DNA of 64,000 nt from Pyxicephalus adspersus (taxonomy: Eukaryota > Chordata > Amphibia > Anura > Pyxicephalidae): positions 63,371,163 to 63,435,162 of the forward strand of contig NC_092862.1 of the NCBI RefSeq assembly GCF_032062135.1, given 5' to 3'. Below the pieces are notes generated by a model, which worked only from the letters and a program-made list of their open reading frames with translations, was not told the DNA's origin and made no database searches. The translations under genes were made by a program, and so were the position numbers. Positions within the stretch are counted from its first letter, which is position 1; each line of letters opens with the position of its first letter. This document shows, piece by piece, positions 22,801 through 37,800 of this stretch.

Positions 22801-25800
22801 CAACCCCTATTTAATGTTCAGCGCTGCATAATATGTTGGCGCTATGTAAATCCCGTTTAATATTATTAATAATAATAATCCACCCTTTCCAAGTTTACCT
22901 GTGTGGGTAGAAAGGTCACTGGAGTAATGGTCACACAGTTTGGCAAGAGAGTGAGTTTTGGTCAGGATTTAGGTAGATATGGTACAGTATGAGTAGAGCA
23001 AGTGGAAAAAATCTAAGAGAATAGTAAACCATGCAATAATTTTTCAGTGTGGTTATTATTTACTTTACAGTAGGCATCAAAATGCCTTGGGATATTTTCC
23101 ACTTACTTTAAGTCCAGGATGTCCTGATGGTCCTGGAAGCCCTGGATCACCTTGTAAGCCCTAAATTTCATATAGAAATGTAAATATAAAATTTTAAAAA
23201 ATACAAAGGCAGCCAACCAAGCATTTAGTTACCTTTAGTCCTTGAGGTCCTTCAGCTCCTGGTAGTCCAGTCGCTCCATTTTCACCCTTAAAAAAAGACT
23301 ACATCTTAAAATCCATAAAAACTCATACTCCATCAGTTCTGGATTTGCAGCTTGCCATTAATAATAACATTCATTCTGAAAAATTATTATTCAGATAACA
23401 TGAAAGATCTGAAATTTGGGGATAAACCACTTGAGGGCAGTGCACACCAATTATAGCAGGCTGGGTTTGTGATTATACATAATTGGTTTATTCCCATTAT
23501 CCAGTGTTCAATTTCTTGTATGTTAGCCTTTCTAAGCTATTTTAGTGTATTCATTATCAGTACTTCATGTCTATATAAGTTTTATTAAAGTATAAAAAAA
23601 ACTGAGCCCAAGATACTTTCATCTTTTACATTTGTGTTGTAAATTACATATGTGCTACATTAGGATAACACATACAATATAATATTTTAGTAAATAAAAT
23701 TGGATTTTTCTTTCTTCATCGTGATTAAGAAGTCCTTTTTTTATTCCAGAAGATCACTAGTATCCAAAGAAAGCCATCACAGAGGACTTCGCTTATAGCA
23801 TTTTTATCATAATATCAGGATATAATGTGATCCAGTATGTAGATAATGCCGCTCCAACATTTTCAATGTGTCAATCTGACCTTTTTCTCATACTTGATGC
23901 CACATTAGATGTAATACCCCCAAATTATTGTGTGTATATGGAATAATGCCTAACCCTTATCTGAGTCAACTAGTTATTAGCTAGGAGAAAATGAGCACTA
24001 AATGTGGAAATGTCAGATTCACTGTTTTATCAATAGAGACCTGTGTGGTTTCATTTTTATTGTTTTACTATTAAGCTTTATAAGTCTGTCATTACATTGA
24101 ATTTCTGATGGTGAATATTACAGACTCCATAGTCACTTCTTACCTTTAAGCCAGGGGGCCCAATGGCTCCTTTAGGTCCAGGTGCTCCTCTTTCTCCCTG
24201 AAATTGCAAGTGAATATAGAGATTAGCTTTTGTTTTACATTTATGATTTTATATCATGCAAAAAGTCATTTTTAAAAGTTACACTAAAAACTGCTCTTCA
24301 ACGGGGAACAAGGGGAGTAAAACTAGGATTACTGATCGGTGAGTTTAAATCCTACCTTTATATGGTGAAGCCAATGTTTTGTTTTTTTTTATCTTCCACT
24401 CTTCACTTTTGAGATCATACCTTGGATATTCCTTTGATTTGGATATTTGATTCTGTAAACCTATCTAGTATCACTATTTGGATTTCAGTACGGTTGCATA
24501 GATAGTTCTGCTTCCTACTAAAGCCTGTCTCTTCCTTTTCATCTGCCCCATGCCTATCCAGACTTTGGTTTGTTACCAATTTTCAACTGTCTTCCACCTG
24601 CTTTATAATTCTGTCTGACTGCAAAACTAGTTTGTTTTAAGGTATTCATTTTACCTAATAATTTGGCAAATATAGCTTGATTACCTTTAATCCCACTGTT
24701 CCAGGGAGACCAGCAGCACCACGAAAACCCTGTAAATGATGATCAATGAATTTGCTTCTCTAGAACAATGTCATACAATGATTATATCAAAGTTGTTTAT
24801 TGCATTCTATCAAAGTACACCTACTGTGGGTGTACAACTAGACTTATTATGATGAGGTGGGCTAAGAGAAATGAAAAAGTCCACCTCACTATAACTTGCA
24901 TCTTGTTTTAATTGTTATAAGGTCATAATTTCCATACACTGCACTGGTGATGACCAATGTGCTTAAAACAGCCCTATGTAGTTTGGAATAAATTGATCTA
25001 TCATAGGACAAATCTGTGTTGTAAAGCATTATGTTTAGATGCACAGCTACCCCAATGAATGATTTAGATAATACATTATTTTGTTGTAAAACTTTTTTTT
25101 CACAGCCCTCTGAGCATACAAAGCCATTTGCTTAATAATGTATATATCTTTAGAACATGGAGTGAATATGTATTGTTGCCATTAGTATTCCTCTAGTATT
25201 CCTCTTAAATTTAGAATTCCGACCCTTCCTACATGTTGCACAAGTACATTAGTATGTATTTGTGTTCTTACCGGTATGCCTGGAGGACCATCTATTCCAG
25301 GCTGACCTGGCTGACCTTTATCCCCCTGCAAATTGTAAGGTGAACAGTTATCATCAGTCCAGGATATTTTTTACAGTATAATAATTGATCAACTAGTGAG
25401 TAAATAAAAGCCGTTTTATGATCTGAAAAACTACTCTTTAAAGTTTATTGAGGAACAAAGACAAAACCTCAGTTCACTAAAGTATTATGATAATTCATTG
25501 CCTGCACAACAGTTATGTTCTGCTCTTACACTACATTCTCAAGCCTCAAATTTAAAGAAACATACAACATGTATGAATCCAAACACCTTCTATAGAATCA
25601 AAGTAAACAACTTACTATGTTAACTAGTATTTTTTTCAAACCTGAATGTTTAAGTCGACTTATTTACTTAGTTATTAGATACTGTCTCTAAAATGTTTAT
25701 TATTAGACAAATAAACCCCACTCAATTGAAAGCTAAAAAATTATATTGGTAATATATTGGAATTATGTACCTTAATTCCGGCAGTCCCTGGAGTTCCATT

Positions 25801-28800
25801 TGTTCCATGTAACCCTGGTTCACCCTAAAACAGATTCAGGGATTAGGATTCAATAATGATCATAGGTAATATCGTGAAAGGATGGGGGAAAAACGATTCC
25901 ATTAGATGTGCATGTAAGATCAAACAGCTCAATGATTTTTAATTTTTATATTTTGGGATGTCCTTCACACTGGGATGTCCTTCCTTATTTATAAAACAAT
26001 ACCAGTTTTTTTTATGTAATCAGTATAAAATATACTATATGCTACACAAGTACAAAAGTGAGGGGTTCTGCTGACCGCTAACAGCAAGCTTTAGCAAATA
26101 TGCTTCTGTGAATCCGGATAAATGATAGAGATGACATTATGGCACAGAGAAATCCTTATTGTGTATTGTGACTGATAATGAGAAGAAACACCAATGCATA
26201 CTATATGGCACAACTCACATGACTAGTTAGAAAATATGGCAGTAGGGAATGATGAAAAGTTTGTTAAGTCAGAACATTTTATTGATTGAGCATGAGTGTG
26301 TGTGCCTGTGAGTCAGATTTAGATATGTAAAGGAAATTTTCCCTACCTAAAATGTTCACAATTATCTGCTTAAAAATAAATTCAGGCTACACGTTTTTGC
26401 CACATCATTGTTGCCTCATCTTAGGTCTACCCCTCCAAGGTAGAACCATGCTTTTTTATTAGTAGCACTATATGTACATAGAAAATTGCAATATCACATA
26501 TTTAGATCTTCATGCTAAATAGTGTAGCTTTGCATCAAATGGCTAGGTTGCTGTATATAACCTACAATCTATATAACCTATCCAAAATGTGGAACATTGT
26601 TGTTTCCAAACTATTTATAAAATAAAGTGGCTAGATTCCCAACATTGTGTGTTTTTATTGTTACAGTAGGATGGCTACTATGTTTGGGTTAAAAATGCAT
26701 CTGTACTGTCAAAAACATGGAGGCTGACATTAAGACCTTGATTTCTGCAATTTCAACTTTGCACTACTGGACCTGTCCAAGCAACAAAATAAAAAAATGA
26801 ATTTACATTAGAAACTAAAAGGTGATGCAAAAGGTGATGGCTATTTTTGGATCCCTGGCAATTGACCCCTGGCTTGTGACCTGAACTCTCTTTCTTTGAT
26901 GACTCTTTTGCTTAGTGATTTGGTACTGTGTATATTCCTGCCCACTCTGGTGTGCCCAAGGACTGCAACCTGGCAGTAACCAGCAGCGCAACATCCTCAC
27001 CACTAGAGGCTCTGGAGAAGACCTGGTAGACTCGGCACCTTGGCCCTTCTCAGGGCTCACACCATTTCTGTGAAACTGTAGCGCCCCCCTAGTGGCTCTG
27101 TCTGTCCAAGCATGACATCCAGGAACTCAAATATGTGGATTTGTTGCTGGAGTTCACATCATTACATCATTTGGGTAACAACTCAAAGCTGACCTATAAG
27201 CCAAGGTTTCTACCTTTACATACCAATCCCAAAAATTGTAAAAGATAAAAAAAATCACTTACTGATGGTCCCTGAGGCCCTGGAGGTCCCGATTGCCCCC
27301 TTTCACCTTTACTGCCCTAAAAAAAAAAAGAAATGCCAAATATTAAGATGTTATGGCTATTTAGCTTAACAAACTGGTACATTACACTAATACCTAAATA
27401 TTAATCTATATATCATAATAAAAATAAAAATAAAAAAATGCATATATGTCATATAAATACATAAATATATATATAGTGAGGGATGGATAAAACACACTCA
27501 GCTTTCTATTACACTTAAACATTCAGCTTTTTATTATTTTATTGTTGATTTCCCACATTCATTTAGGTACATTTGTTAATATTTGGACAGACATGAAAGA
27601 ATAACCCTTTACTCAACCCAGCAAGACCCAACTGAACAAGGATCCAACCCTTCTCCATTCTATACAACACCAGGAAAAAATGTTTTACTGGATTTTTAGT
27701 TTTTTTTTTTTAGCAAAATTTTTACCCACATTTTATACAGCCTTCACCAAATATTCAACTAATTTTCTCATAAGAATATAAGAATCGATGGACCTTGGGT
27801 AAATGTTTTTAAGAATCATGGGTTGAAGAACTGATTTATAGATAAAAAAGGATACATAGACAACATTACTTGTATTTTCATTTTCTTTATGTATATTCTA
27901 AAACTAAGATTTACATCCAATCCTTACCTTCTTTCCTGGAATGCCAGGATTCCCTGCTTGACCAGTTGGCCCAATTGAACCCTATTATATAGTACATAAC
28001 CAAATACAATAAAAATAAAGTAGAAAAGATTTATTTATGTAATAAAGAGTACATGAACATATAGTATTTTTTATATATTTTTATATCACAATATCCCTAG
28101 TTCTTAATATATAAATATCAGAGTGACATCTCAGACAATATTTTATTTAACATACATTAGAAGTTTTGTGGAAGATAATGATTTGCTAATACAAGATAAA
28201 AATCCAGGTAACACCATAAATACTGCAGTAGTTTTAGCTACTTAGGGCACAAATAATTAAAATATAAAAAGTTTTTTTTCAATATACCTTAGGTCCTATT
28301 GATCCAGGGACACCATCCATTCCAGGCCGACCCTGAAAAAAAAACAGCAGGATTGACACAAAAAATCAGTACTGGGCACACATTGAGCTTTTTAACAAAG
28401 ACAATATAGTTGTGTTTCTTTTCTCGCCTTTATTCTTATTAACCTCCTGGGCGTTTCACTGATGTCTGGATTTCTGTACCAAAAGTGGTACACTGTTTTT
28501 CATGAAATTTTTTTTAATTGTAGACCTGTAACTACAAGGACTAGAACAGTACTAGAACTAGAACTAGTAGATATTGTGAATATAATAAAGTCTGAAACAC
28601 ACAATCATGTAAAAAAAAATAACTTTAATAATAAAATTAAATAAAAAACACAAAAATCAGCTTAAACAAGAATGCATAAATAAATAAAAAATACTGAAAA
28701 TGCGATAATTTGGTATGCTATATAGTACTCTATTTTTCTAAAACACCTCCCTAGTGTGGTAAATTTTAAAACAGAGTCCAACGTCACATAACTATAGTCA

Positions 28801-31800
28801 AAACCACATAAATATATTTTGTATTATTTTATATTGGATTGGATACAGGACTTTGTATTTGAATCCAATACAAAATATTTGAATTTCCAGCTACGACCCC
28901 CATCGACGGGCGTATGCACTGACATCATCAGGAATCGCCAGGGGACGCGTACGCGAACGCCGAGTGTTCTAATTCTTTGCGTACTTCCATGCAAAAAGCA
29001 TTACACTTTTTGCATTGAAATTTATTTTAGATTGTAGGCTATAATTCTTAGGCATAACTCACCGAAATATGTCCAAAATGTATTAATAAACTTTAAAAAA
29101 AAATTTAATAAAACATTATAAAAAAAACCTTTAAAAAAAATATTATGTAATGTAACTGTACAGTAGCTTATATATTATATATATAATAAAATTATATATA
29201 TATTATATAAAGATTTCTTTGTATTGGACTAAATACAGCTTTTTTGTATTGAATCCAATACAAAGTGTTTTGAATTTCCCGCCAATACTCCTGCCCGCAC
29301 TGACGCATGCACCAACATCACCGGGAAACCCTGGAGATCGTCACTGCACACCCTGGGAGAAGACAGAAGAGGACAGATGTCTCCGGAGGAGCTGCGGGGA
29401 CAAGGTAAGTGTTTTTTTTCCAGTTGTTATCTGATTGTCATACAATGTTGTATGACAATCAGATTGCAATGTAACGCTTGTTTCTATTTTCAGCTACCCC
29501 GAACCTGGTACGGGGTAAACACTTTTAGCAAGTTTTCTTACCCTGAACCAGGTTCGGGCTAACCGCCCAGGTCGTTAAATAAAGATTTGGTCTATTTATC
29601 ATTATTTTCACCCAAGAGTCCCAAATTTCCACCCAATATTTAGTTGGAAAAATGGGCGACTTGTGTGAGGGAAACACCTGAGCTGTATCTAGACATACAT
29701 GAAACAATTCCATATGACACAATCATGTTATTCTGGGTGCATCTGCAGGTCTTGGCTATAGCTGTTGCTGTTTCTATATGATGTCACCTTTATCTAGGCA
29801 TCATCCACAGTCTGCATCTATTTTCTGTTTTTTTAATAAGATGCTAACTCATTCATATCATATTATGGTAAATCCTGTGCTATTTTGGCTGTGCTTTTTC
29901 TTTTGCTTCACCACCTTTGTTCAGACATTATTCAGGGTCCACCTCTCATGCCGTTTCCCGGATGAAGATGCTAACTCAGAGATGACGCAGTAAATCCCAG
30001 CCCCTTTGCACTTCTGACCTGCAATACCTCACATTAAATACGGAAAAGTTTACATTTCTGTTTAACAAGTTTGTTCCCAGTCATTAACTCACTAGGTATC
30101 AAGCCAGCAATAGCTGATCTTAATATTCTGTCTGTAATATTATCTTTGATGAATAAGCAAATGATTAAATAAACTTCTTGTTGCATAAGGTTAATCATGA
30201 CTTAAGTTAGAATGACACAACATTTTACCTGAAGTCCAGGTGGCCCTGGATCACCTTGAAGTCCAGGAAGCCCTTGTGGTCCCTGAATGAAAGAGGTAAA
30301 AAGACCATTAACATATCTATGACCTGTTGCTTAGATGAAATATGTTTAACACATGCTTTACTCCTAATGGTTTATTCAATTACAAAAGTCAAATTAAAAG
30401 GTTGTATGGGTTATCATTATAGGTTACCACTAGTTCTTAACTGGAAGCCCACTGTACATGCCATACATTACTTTTCTAATGCACTGAGGAAAAAACTAAT
30501 GAGATCATACAAGTTGATTTACTGACAGATTTAGGCTGTTCACTCTGCAGGGATATTTGTCTTAGCTTGGTTAATGGGGTAAAATTGTGCTGACTTAAAC
30601 CATCCAATCATGTGCAAGCAAAAAACATGTTTTTTTTTACATTTCCTTGAACATGATTGGGTATTATTTATAAAGTGAAGTTTCACTGAATTCACTAAGC
30701 TAAGTGAATTTGCTTTACCATATAAATAGCCAATACAATTTCCCTTCATCTTCTCCCATTAACAATAGTAGTGTTCATATATTCCGTGATACATAAGAGA
30801 TACCAACAAACCCTTTGTCCTGGAGTCCCTGGCGTTCCTGGTGGTCCCGGCAGCCCCTGGAAAAATATTTAACACATGTCCTAATGGTTTGTAATACAAC
30901 AGTATTTAATACTTAATACAAAAGTGTGGTATCTGCTGGTAACAATACACAAAATGTAAAATTAAATTTACATTTAATAATGGGCTGATGGGCAAAATCT
31001 TTTTTAGTATGGAACTGTATTTCATATTAAAAAATATAGAATATGTGCAAACGTTTTCTGTAAATTAGACTTTGTGTGTTTTTGTTGTGCCATAAATAAC
31101 TCGTGTGTTTCTGCCACCAACTTTTTTATGTACAACTGTTTTCTGTACATGGGACGTATTTATTAAAGCTCTTCAAGGCTGGAGAGGATACATTTTCATC
31201 AGTGAAGCTAAATGATCCAGCATACCTGTAATGTATTTCTTAAAAGTCATTTGCTATTTGTTAGCAAATGTTTTCAATCTTGGACCAGATCCTTTCCAGG
31301 TTTGCTGGATCACCCAGGTTTACTGATGAAAGTGTATCCTCTCCAGACTTGGAGAGCTTTATTAAATGAGGTCCAATGTGCCAGTAAATGGCAATGCCTG
31401 CAGATAAAAAAAAGATTAATATACTGTAATAAATAAAATGCTGATTAAATTGCAATTACAATTTGTTGATATAATCAGGGCATATCACAAGGCTACAGAC
31501 GCCTAACTGGTACAAGGTCACATATACAGATGCAGAACAACTGCTTTCAGATGCCTTCTTAACAGTTGGTAGCGTGAAGAACGGAATGTAAAGGTGATAC
31601 ATCTGAAAAGTAAACTGGGAGTAAGCAGTGTTTTTAGGCTGCTTGGTAATAGGCATGTCTTGAATTGTTACCAATGTTCTCCAAATTGCCCTCTTCCCAG
31701 TCCACAGCCCTCATTGGACTGCCAGGACCGGAATGGCCAAAAATCTCCCTCCTTCCTGTGCAGAGTTGGCAGCAGAGCATATCATTAAGTATATTTACGT

Positions 31801-34800
31801 TACGAGAGACTTGCTTGCTAGCAATTTCTCTCCCCAGCCTGTTCCTGACACATCACTTTCGAAAATTTTCTGTGCTTTCCAACATGAAGGGTCAGTATCA
31901 CATGTAGGTGTTATGGAATATGGGTTGTTCACCAAAAGTGATCTTAAACCATTGGATATTTGCCAAACTTGTAATTATCATTAAAATGTATTGTGAAGAG
32001 AGAGCAGGGTGTCCACTTGGACTGACTGCAGGCATTACGTCTTTTCATACAACACAGCCATTAAATAGAACATAATCTTCTCTTATACTACTCCTGAGAC
32101 ATTGACTTCTTAAATGATCATTTTCTTGAGACTCTAATTGGCGTAAGGCCAATCTGGTTCCTATCTTCAAAAAGGGAGCAAAGTAATTACCAGGTAACTG
32201 CAGACCGGTTAGTTTAATGTCCATAGTTGGAAAGGTCCTACAGAGTTTGAACCACATAGAGGAGTTTCTGCTAGAAAATAATATTATAAGTGATAGTCAG
32301 CATGGCTTCAAGAAAGACAGAAGTTGACAAACAAATTTACTCTCTTTTTATGAGGAAGTAAACAGGTAGACAGTGGAATAGCAGTTGATATAGTATACTT
32401 GGACTTTGCTGAAGCATTTGAGACTGTACCCCACAGATGGTTAATATGCAAGTTAGGGTCAATAGGTTTAGAAAAGTCAATCTGTAAATGGGTAGAGAAC
32501 TGGCTTAGACTACATCAAGAGAGTTTGGGATTAAAAGTACCATTTTTGTGTTTGCAGATGACACCAAACTATGTAGTGGAATTATGTCCATACAGGATGT
32601 CTATAATCTACAAGCAGACCTGGATGTACTGTTTGATTGGGCAGCCAAGTGGCAAATGACATTTAATATAAATGATCTAACAACATGCATGCTTTATACT
32701 GTCTAGGGGGAATACATTTGGGGAATCAGAAATGGAAAAGGATCTAGAGGTTCTGGTGGATCATAGACTTAATAATAGCATGCAATGCCAAGCTGCAATA
32801 TCTAAAGCTAGCAAAGTACTTTCTTGTATTAAAAGAGGAATAGACTGCAGAGATGGAGACATTATCCTGCCCCTGTACAAAGCATTGGTCAGACCACATC
32901 TGGAATATGCAGTCCAGTTTTGGGCACCAGTTCACAAAAAGGACATTGTGGAATTGGTGAGAGTGCAGAGAAGGGCAACTAAATTAATAAAAGGAATGGA
33001 GGAGCTCAGCTATGAGGAGAGATTAGCTGAACTGAATCTATTCTTCCTTGAGAAGAGACATTTAAGTGGGGATATGATCACATATAAAACATATAAACGG
33101 TCCATATAGAAAACTCTCTTCCCCATTATTCGCTTTGAGATCAGTACAAAGAACAAGAGGGCACTCTTTGTGTCTGGAGGAAAAGAAGTTTAAGCTCCAG
33201 ATAAGGAAGGGATTCTTTACTGTAAGGTCTGTGGAAATGTGGAATCGGCTCCCTCGGGAAATAGTTACAGCAACTACTATAGATTGCTTTAAAAAAAAGC
33301 GGGATGTTTTTCTAGAAGCACAGAATATAACTGGGTATTAAGGCTTTAAAGAAAAAATACCAGTGACTGTTAATCCAGGGAACATTCGATTGCCTCATAG
33401 AATCAGGAAGGAATTTTTTTCCCCTGTTGAAGCAAGTTGTACCAGGGTTTTTTTTTGCCTTCCTCTGGACCAACCATGTTTTATAGGGGTTTTATATCTG
33501 GGATATGTTTATTTCCCTAGTGGTTGAACTTGATGTCTTTTTTTCACCTAACCTACTATGAAACTATGTAATCTTCGTCTCTAAAAGAGTAATCAATTGG
33601 ACAATGTATCTTCCGGGTTAGGACCTTTAGACAACATCTCGGATGTGAACCACATCCCTGTCAAGGTACTATCACCACAAGTCCTAAGCAGATACTTTGT
33701 AATGAACTGATCCCTATTAACAATGGTTACAGAGACCCAAGTTCATTATCCTGGTTTCTTACATTCCTATGTGGGGAGGATGCCTATATTGGGCTCTCCT
33801 TCCACAACTATTTCTTAGCTACCCGTAGTTATCAAGCATTTACCTACTTTGGAAGTACTTACCTGGATGTACTTTACATTTGATCAACTCCCTTGTGCTC
33901 ACTTATTACTCCAGCATGAACTACACTGACAAATGCAACCTGTGCATGTCTCCCTTATGCCCTGAGGAAGCCTTCTAGGCAAAATGCAACTGAAAAAGAG
34001 ACAAGTGACTTTCCTGTTTATGAGATTACTATTTATACAGAATTTATGAATTACACTAGGAATACTATGTGTAGACATTGCACTAGCATAGTTGGTCTCT
34101 GTTAGAGATAGGTTTCATATTATATTATGTTTTTTCTTGTAATCATGAAATAAATTAGATACATCATTTAATTTTCCTTGCCAAAAAAGCGTGCTCTTTC
34201 TCTCTTCACAATATATTTAAATGTAGGTGTTACCTAGCAAAAGCAGCCTGACTAGGAATGTCCACTGTTCTAAATTAACATCCACTCATCAGGGCATTTT
34301 GATATTTATATTTATGTTTACATTAGGGTTTCTGAGTTCTTGAGATAGGTGCTGAGAGTCTTGTGATGTTTTCAGGAAGTATGTAATGCACCCTACCAGC
34401 CTCTGCTAGCGTTATATTCTGCCTGTATTGTATGGAGAAGCACAGTAATGACAGTAATGAAGTTTTTTTTAATAACATCAATAGCATGTTATGGGGGGGG
34501 GGGATTAGAGAAGTTATAACATTAGCAGATTAAACTTCAATTTTGGGCATAAAACACTCTTTTTGAGCACTTTGCTTTACATAAACAAAATATAAGAAAT
34601 AACTGCTGTTATGGTAATGAGAAATGAGAACATAGATTTGCAGTAAGGGGGAAAACATACAAAGTGATTTAAAGCCAACAATATTTGAAACATATTATGT
34701 TGATATAAAAAGTGTGGCATTTTAAAACAGTGCTCACATCATGTAACCCAGATGCATATACATTTGTGGTATGGTACATTTATGGCTCCCTAGTCATATC

Positions 34801-37800
34801 CTTTGTTGATGGCCGAAGGTACTGGGGCTTTCTGAACCCTAGTAATGCTTCTGCTCAGAGATGTAACATTGTATTTGTAATTTAACTGGGCAAGTTGTGG
34901 CATATATTATTAAGTGGAGTGCTTTTCTTTTCTTGTGTTTTTATGATTGTCTTTAACATGACAAAATTTCACTGTGATATGCTAATGAACAAGCATTAAC
35001 CTAAATACACATTTAAATTACTTACAGGTTTCCCATCAGCTCCTGGGGCACCCTGCTCTCCTATGCGTCCTTCACTGCCCTATGGGAATAGTAAGGAAAT
35101 TTAAAGTAGACAGTAGAAGAACTTGCAAATGGCTTTTTTAACCACTTTGTACTTGTAACAATCCAATTTATGGTGGCATTAGAATGTGTTCAGAGGATAT
35201 GGCGTTATCTGCCAAGTACCTGCTATGCAATGCCGCAACCATTTTTTTAGTAAACAAAGACAATGAACAATCCTAATGAAAAGGAAGGGGGAGAGTGCGC
35301 AACGGGGTGCCGCTCCGTCGTTCTCCCCCTCCCCTCTCCATAGAGAAGAACAGTGCTTTATGTACAGCACTCATTCATGCATTGTGCAGTGCTTAGTCGT
35401 TTGAAAGGATCGTGAAAGATCTTTTCCAACGACTAAAATTGTGTAACACATTGCTATTTATGTTTTTAGAAATTTGCTGCTCGAATGACTAGAAAAGCGT
35501 TTGAAGCATGGAGACATTACCAATTTAATCAGCAAGGTTGTGAAAAGAGCTGTGATAATGTATTAAATACAATGACCCATAGAAATCATTTTAAGATCAG
35601 CTGATACGATTACTGCACATTTACTGCTTCCTTGCCATTTTCGCAATCAAGACTGCAAGTGAAATTTGAGTTAAACTGCCTGTCCTATTTTATTTTTACA
35701 ATTTTCCTAAATTGAAGACTAGGCTACTAATTAGAAATATTGGGCAGGTGGCCATGATAGGAGATACTCTCTTATTCAGGCAATGACCAAAGCAGGACCA
35801 CAGTCAGTAACAAATACTAGGCTTTATATGGTTAAAAAGAGATAAAATCCATACAATTTAGTAACACCAACTTTTCACCATCCCCACTGATCAACTCATC
35901 ACCATATCACATCTTGCTGAATACACTTTCTTCAGCTATCATGCAAAAAAGTTCAAAATGCTCTCAAGCCTCCTCTTGCAGAGTTTATACACTAGAGATA
36001 TAATATCATCTGTGAAACTACAAATGAAGATTATCTCACTCTGATATTTGGGAAATAAAAATGGTATACATAATTTTACATCTAATAAAATATAGAAAGG
36101 GTGGCTATGAAATATTTTTTCTCAACATTTAATGAACAATGGAAGTTGTTCTTGTGAGAAGAATAGGCCAGCATCTATACAGTTGGATTTAAATTGCCAA
36201 GATGTGAAAATTTGCATACATATTGACATAATGTTGCCTTTTAAGCCATCTAATTGAACATTTCACTTACATCAGGTCCTGGTTTTCCAGGGGACCCAGC
36301 CTCACCTTCAGGACACTGGCAAGAAGAGGATGGAACCCGCTCAAGTGGACACTATAAATTGTAAAATATATTGTCACACATATTAGTTCACAATAAATAG
36401 CATGTATCATATATTATGCATCAAATAGAATAGATAGATTAGAGTAGATATGTTTCATTTATATTGCATATCCTATAGTATATAATATAAGAAAATGTAT
36501 GCTGATTGAATAAATAGTGTCACATATATCAATATAATATATTCTGTACTTACCCTTGGGTCATTCTGTAAAGAAAAAAAAAAGGGAGATTTCACAATTT
36601 CGTTTAGGATGGTTTATGAGTCTGTTGTTGTTTCTTTTAGGTTAACTTTACAAAACACAAAGATGCAATATTCTAATTTCTATATGGTTTTATAGACGTT
36701 CTTCAAACACTTACAACAGTGTAGATTTCACAAGCTGTCTCTCGTTCACTCTGCTCCGGATCACAGTACAGTCTTAATTTTTGTATCTCCATCTAAATAT
36801 AGGTAGACATTTAAAGTTAAATAAAAATACCAAGTTATATGCCTTTTATGTTGAACTTGAAGTAAATCTGCACACTTAGTTCTGATTTCCTAACCAAAAA
36901 AGTTTTTCACCTTTCTTTCTCTCTCTATATATATAATAAAGTATGTCTTAACTCTATTTAATAAACCTGGCACAGTGGCCGATCTGGCTATGACCTCCCA
37001 TAACTTTTTTCACATCCCTCACTCACTGCCCTCTCCTTTCTGTATACTAATTTGATACTACTGATCCTTTTATGTTTATCTCCAAGTACAGAAATTGTTT
37101 GCTTACAGTAACTGTTAACAAATACAGTAATTGTTAGCAAAAAGGATCCCCCACCATCCATTGCTATTGGGCTCTATTTATATATTATTCCCCCCTCAAT
37201 TTGTCTGAAACTCGCCTAATCAAGTCATCATGATGATTGCTTTTTAGGTACCATCCATAAATCAGGATAATCACTACTTGCTAATGAAACAGTGAATGGA
37301 AAAAGTTTCTAACCTGTATGATTGTCAATTTACTTAAGGGCCATTTTCAGCATTTTTCTGCTTATTGTGTGTACACTAAATTGTCACCTTATCTAGGCAA
37401 AACATTCAAAAAGGGTCACTGTAATATCCTGTAAATATTTTACGTGCATGGTTGGAGGCATGGAAAGAGGGGTAAAGACGAATTAAGTATATAGACTAGA
37501 CTTAGAAATAATTTGGAAGTTACTCATTTTACTGCTAATAACAACATAATACAAATACAAATTCCGGCAGTGATGGTAGTAGTTGCATTTCTAGAATAAT
37601 AAAAAAAAACAACAGACCACTGTTACAAGAAACACTCTGTTGTATTGTTCACCCCAAATCTTAATATATTCCTCATTCATTTAGGGCACAAGTAGATATA
37701 ATAAGTGGTCATTTTGATACCTACCGTAAGAGATTCATCAGATGTATGCCTCTTTAAAACTTGTGTTTTGCCATTAATAAATATTGGCCCAGTTTCTTGC

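Noticed and set aside
31665..31984. Overlapping 80-codon frames in COL21A1 intron 10
   Set aside because: No domain and mutually overlapping in different frames; probably old repeat sequence.
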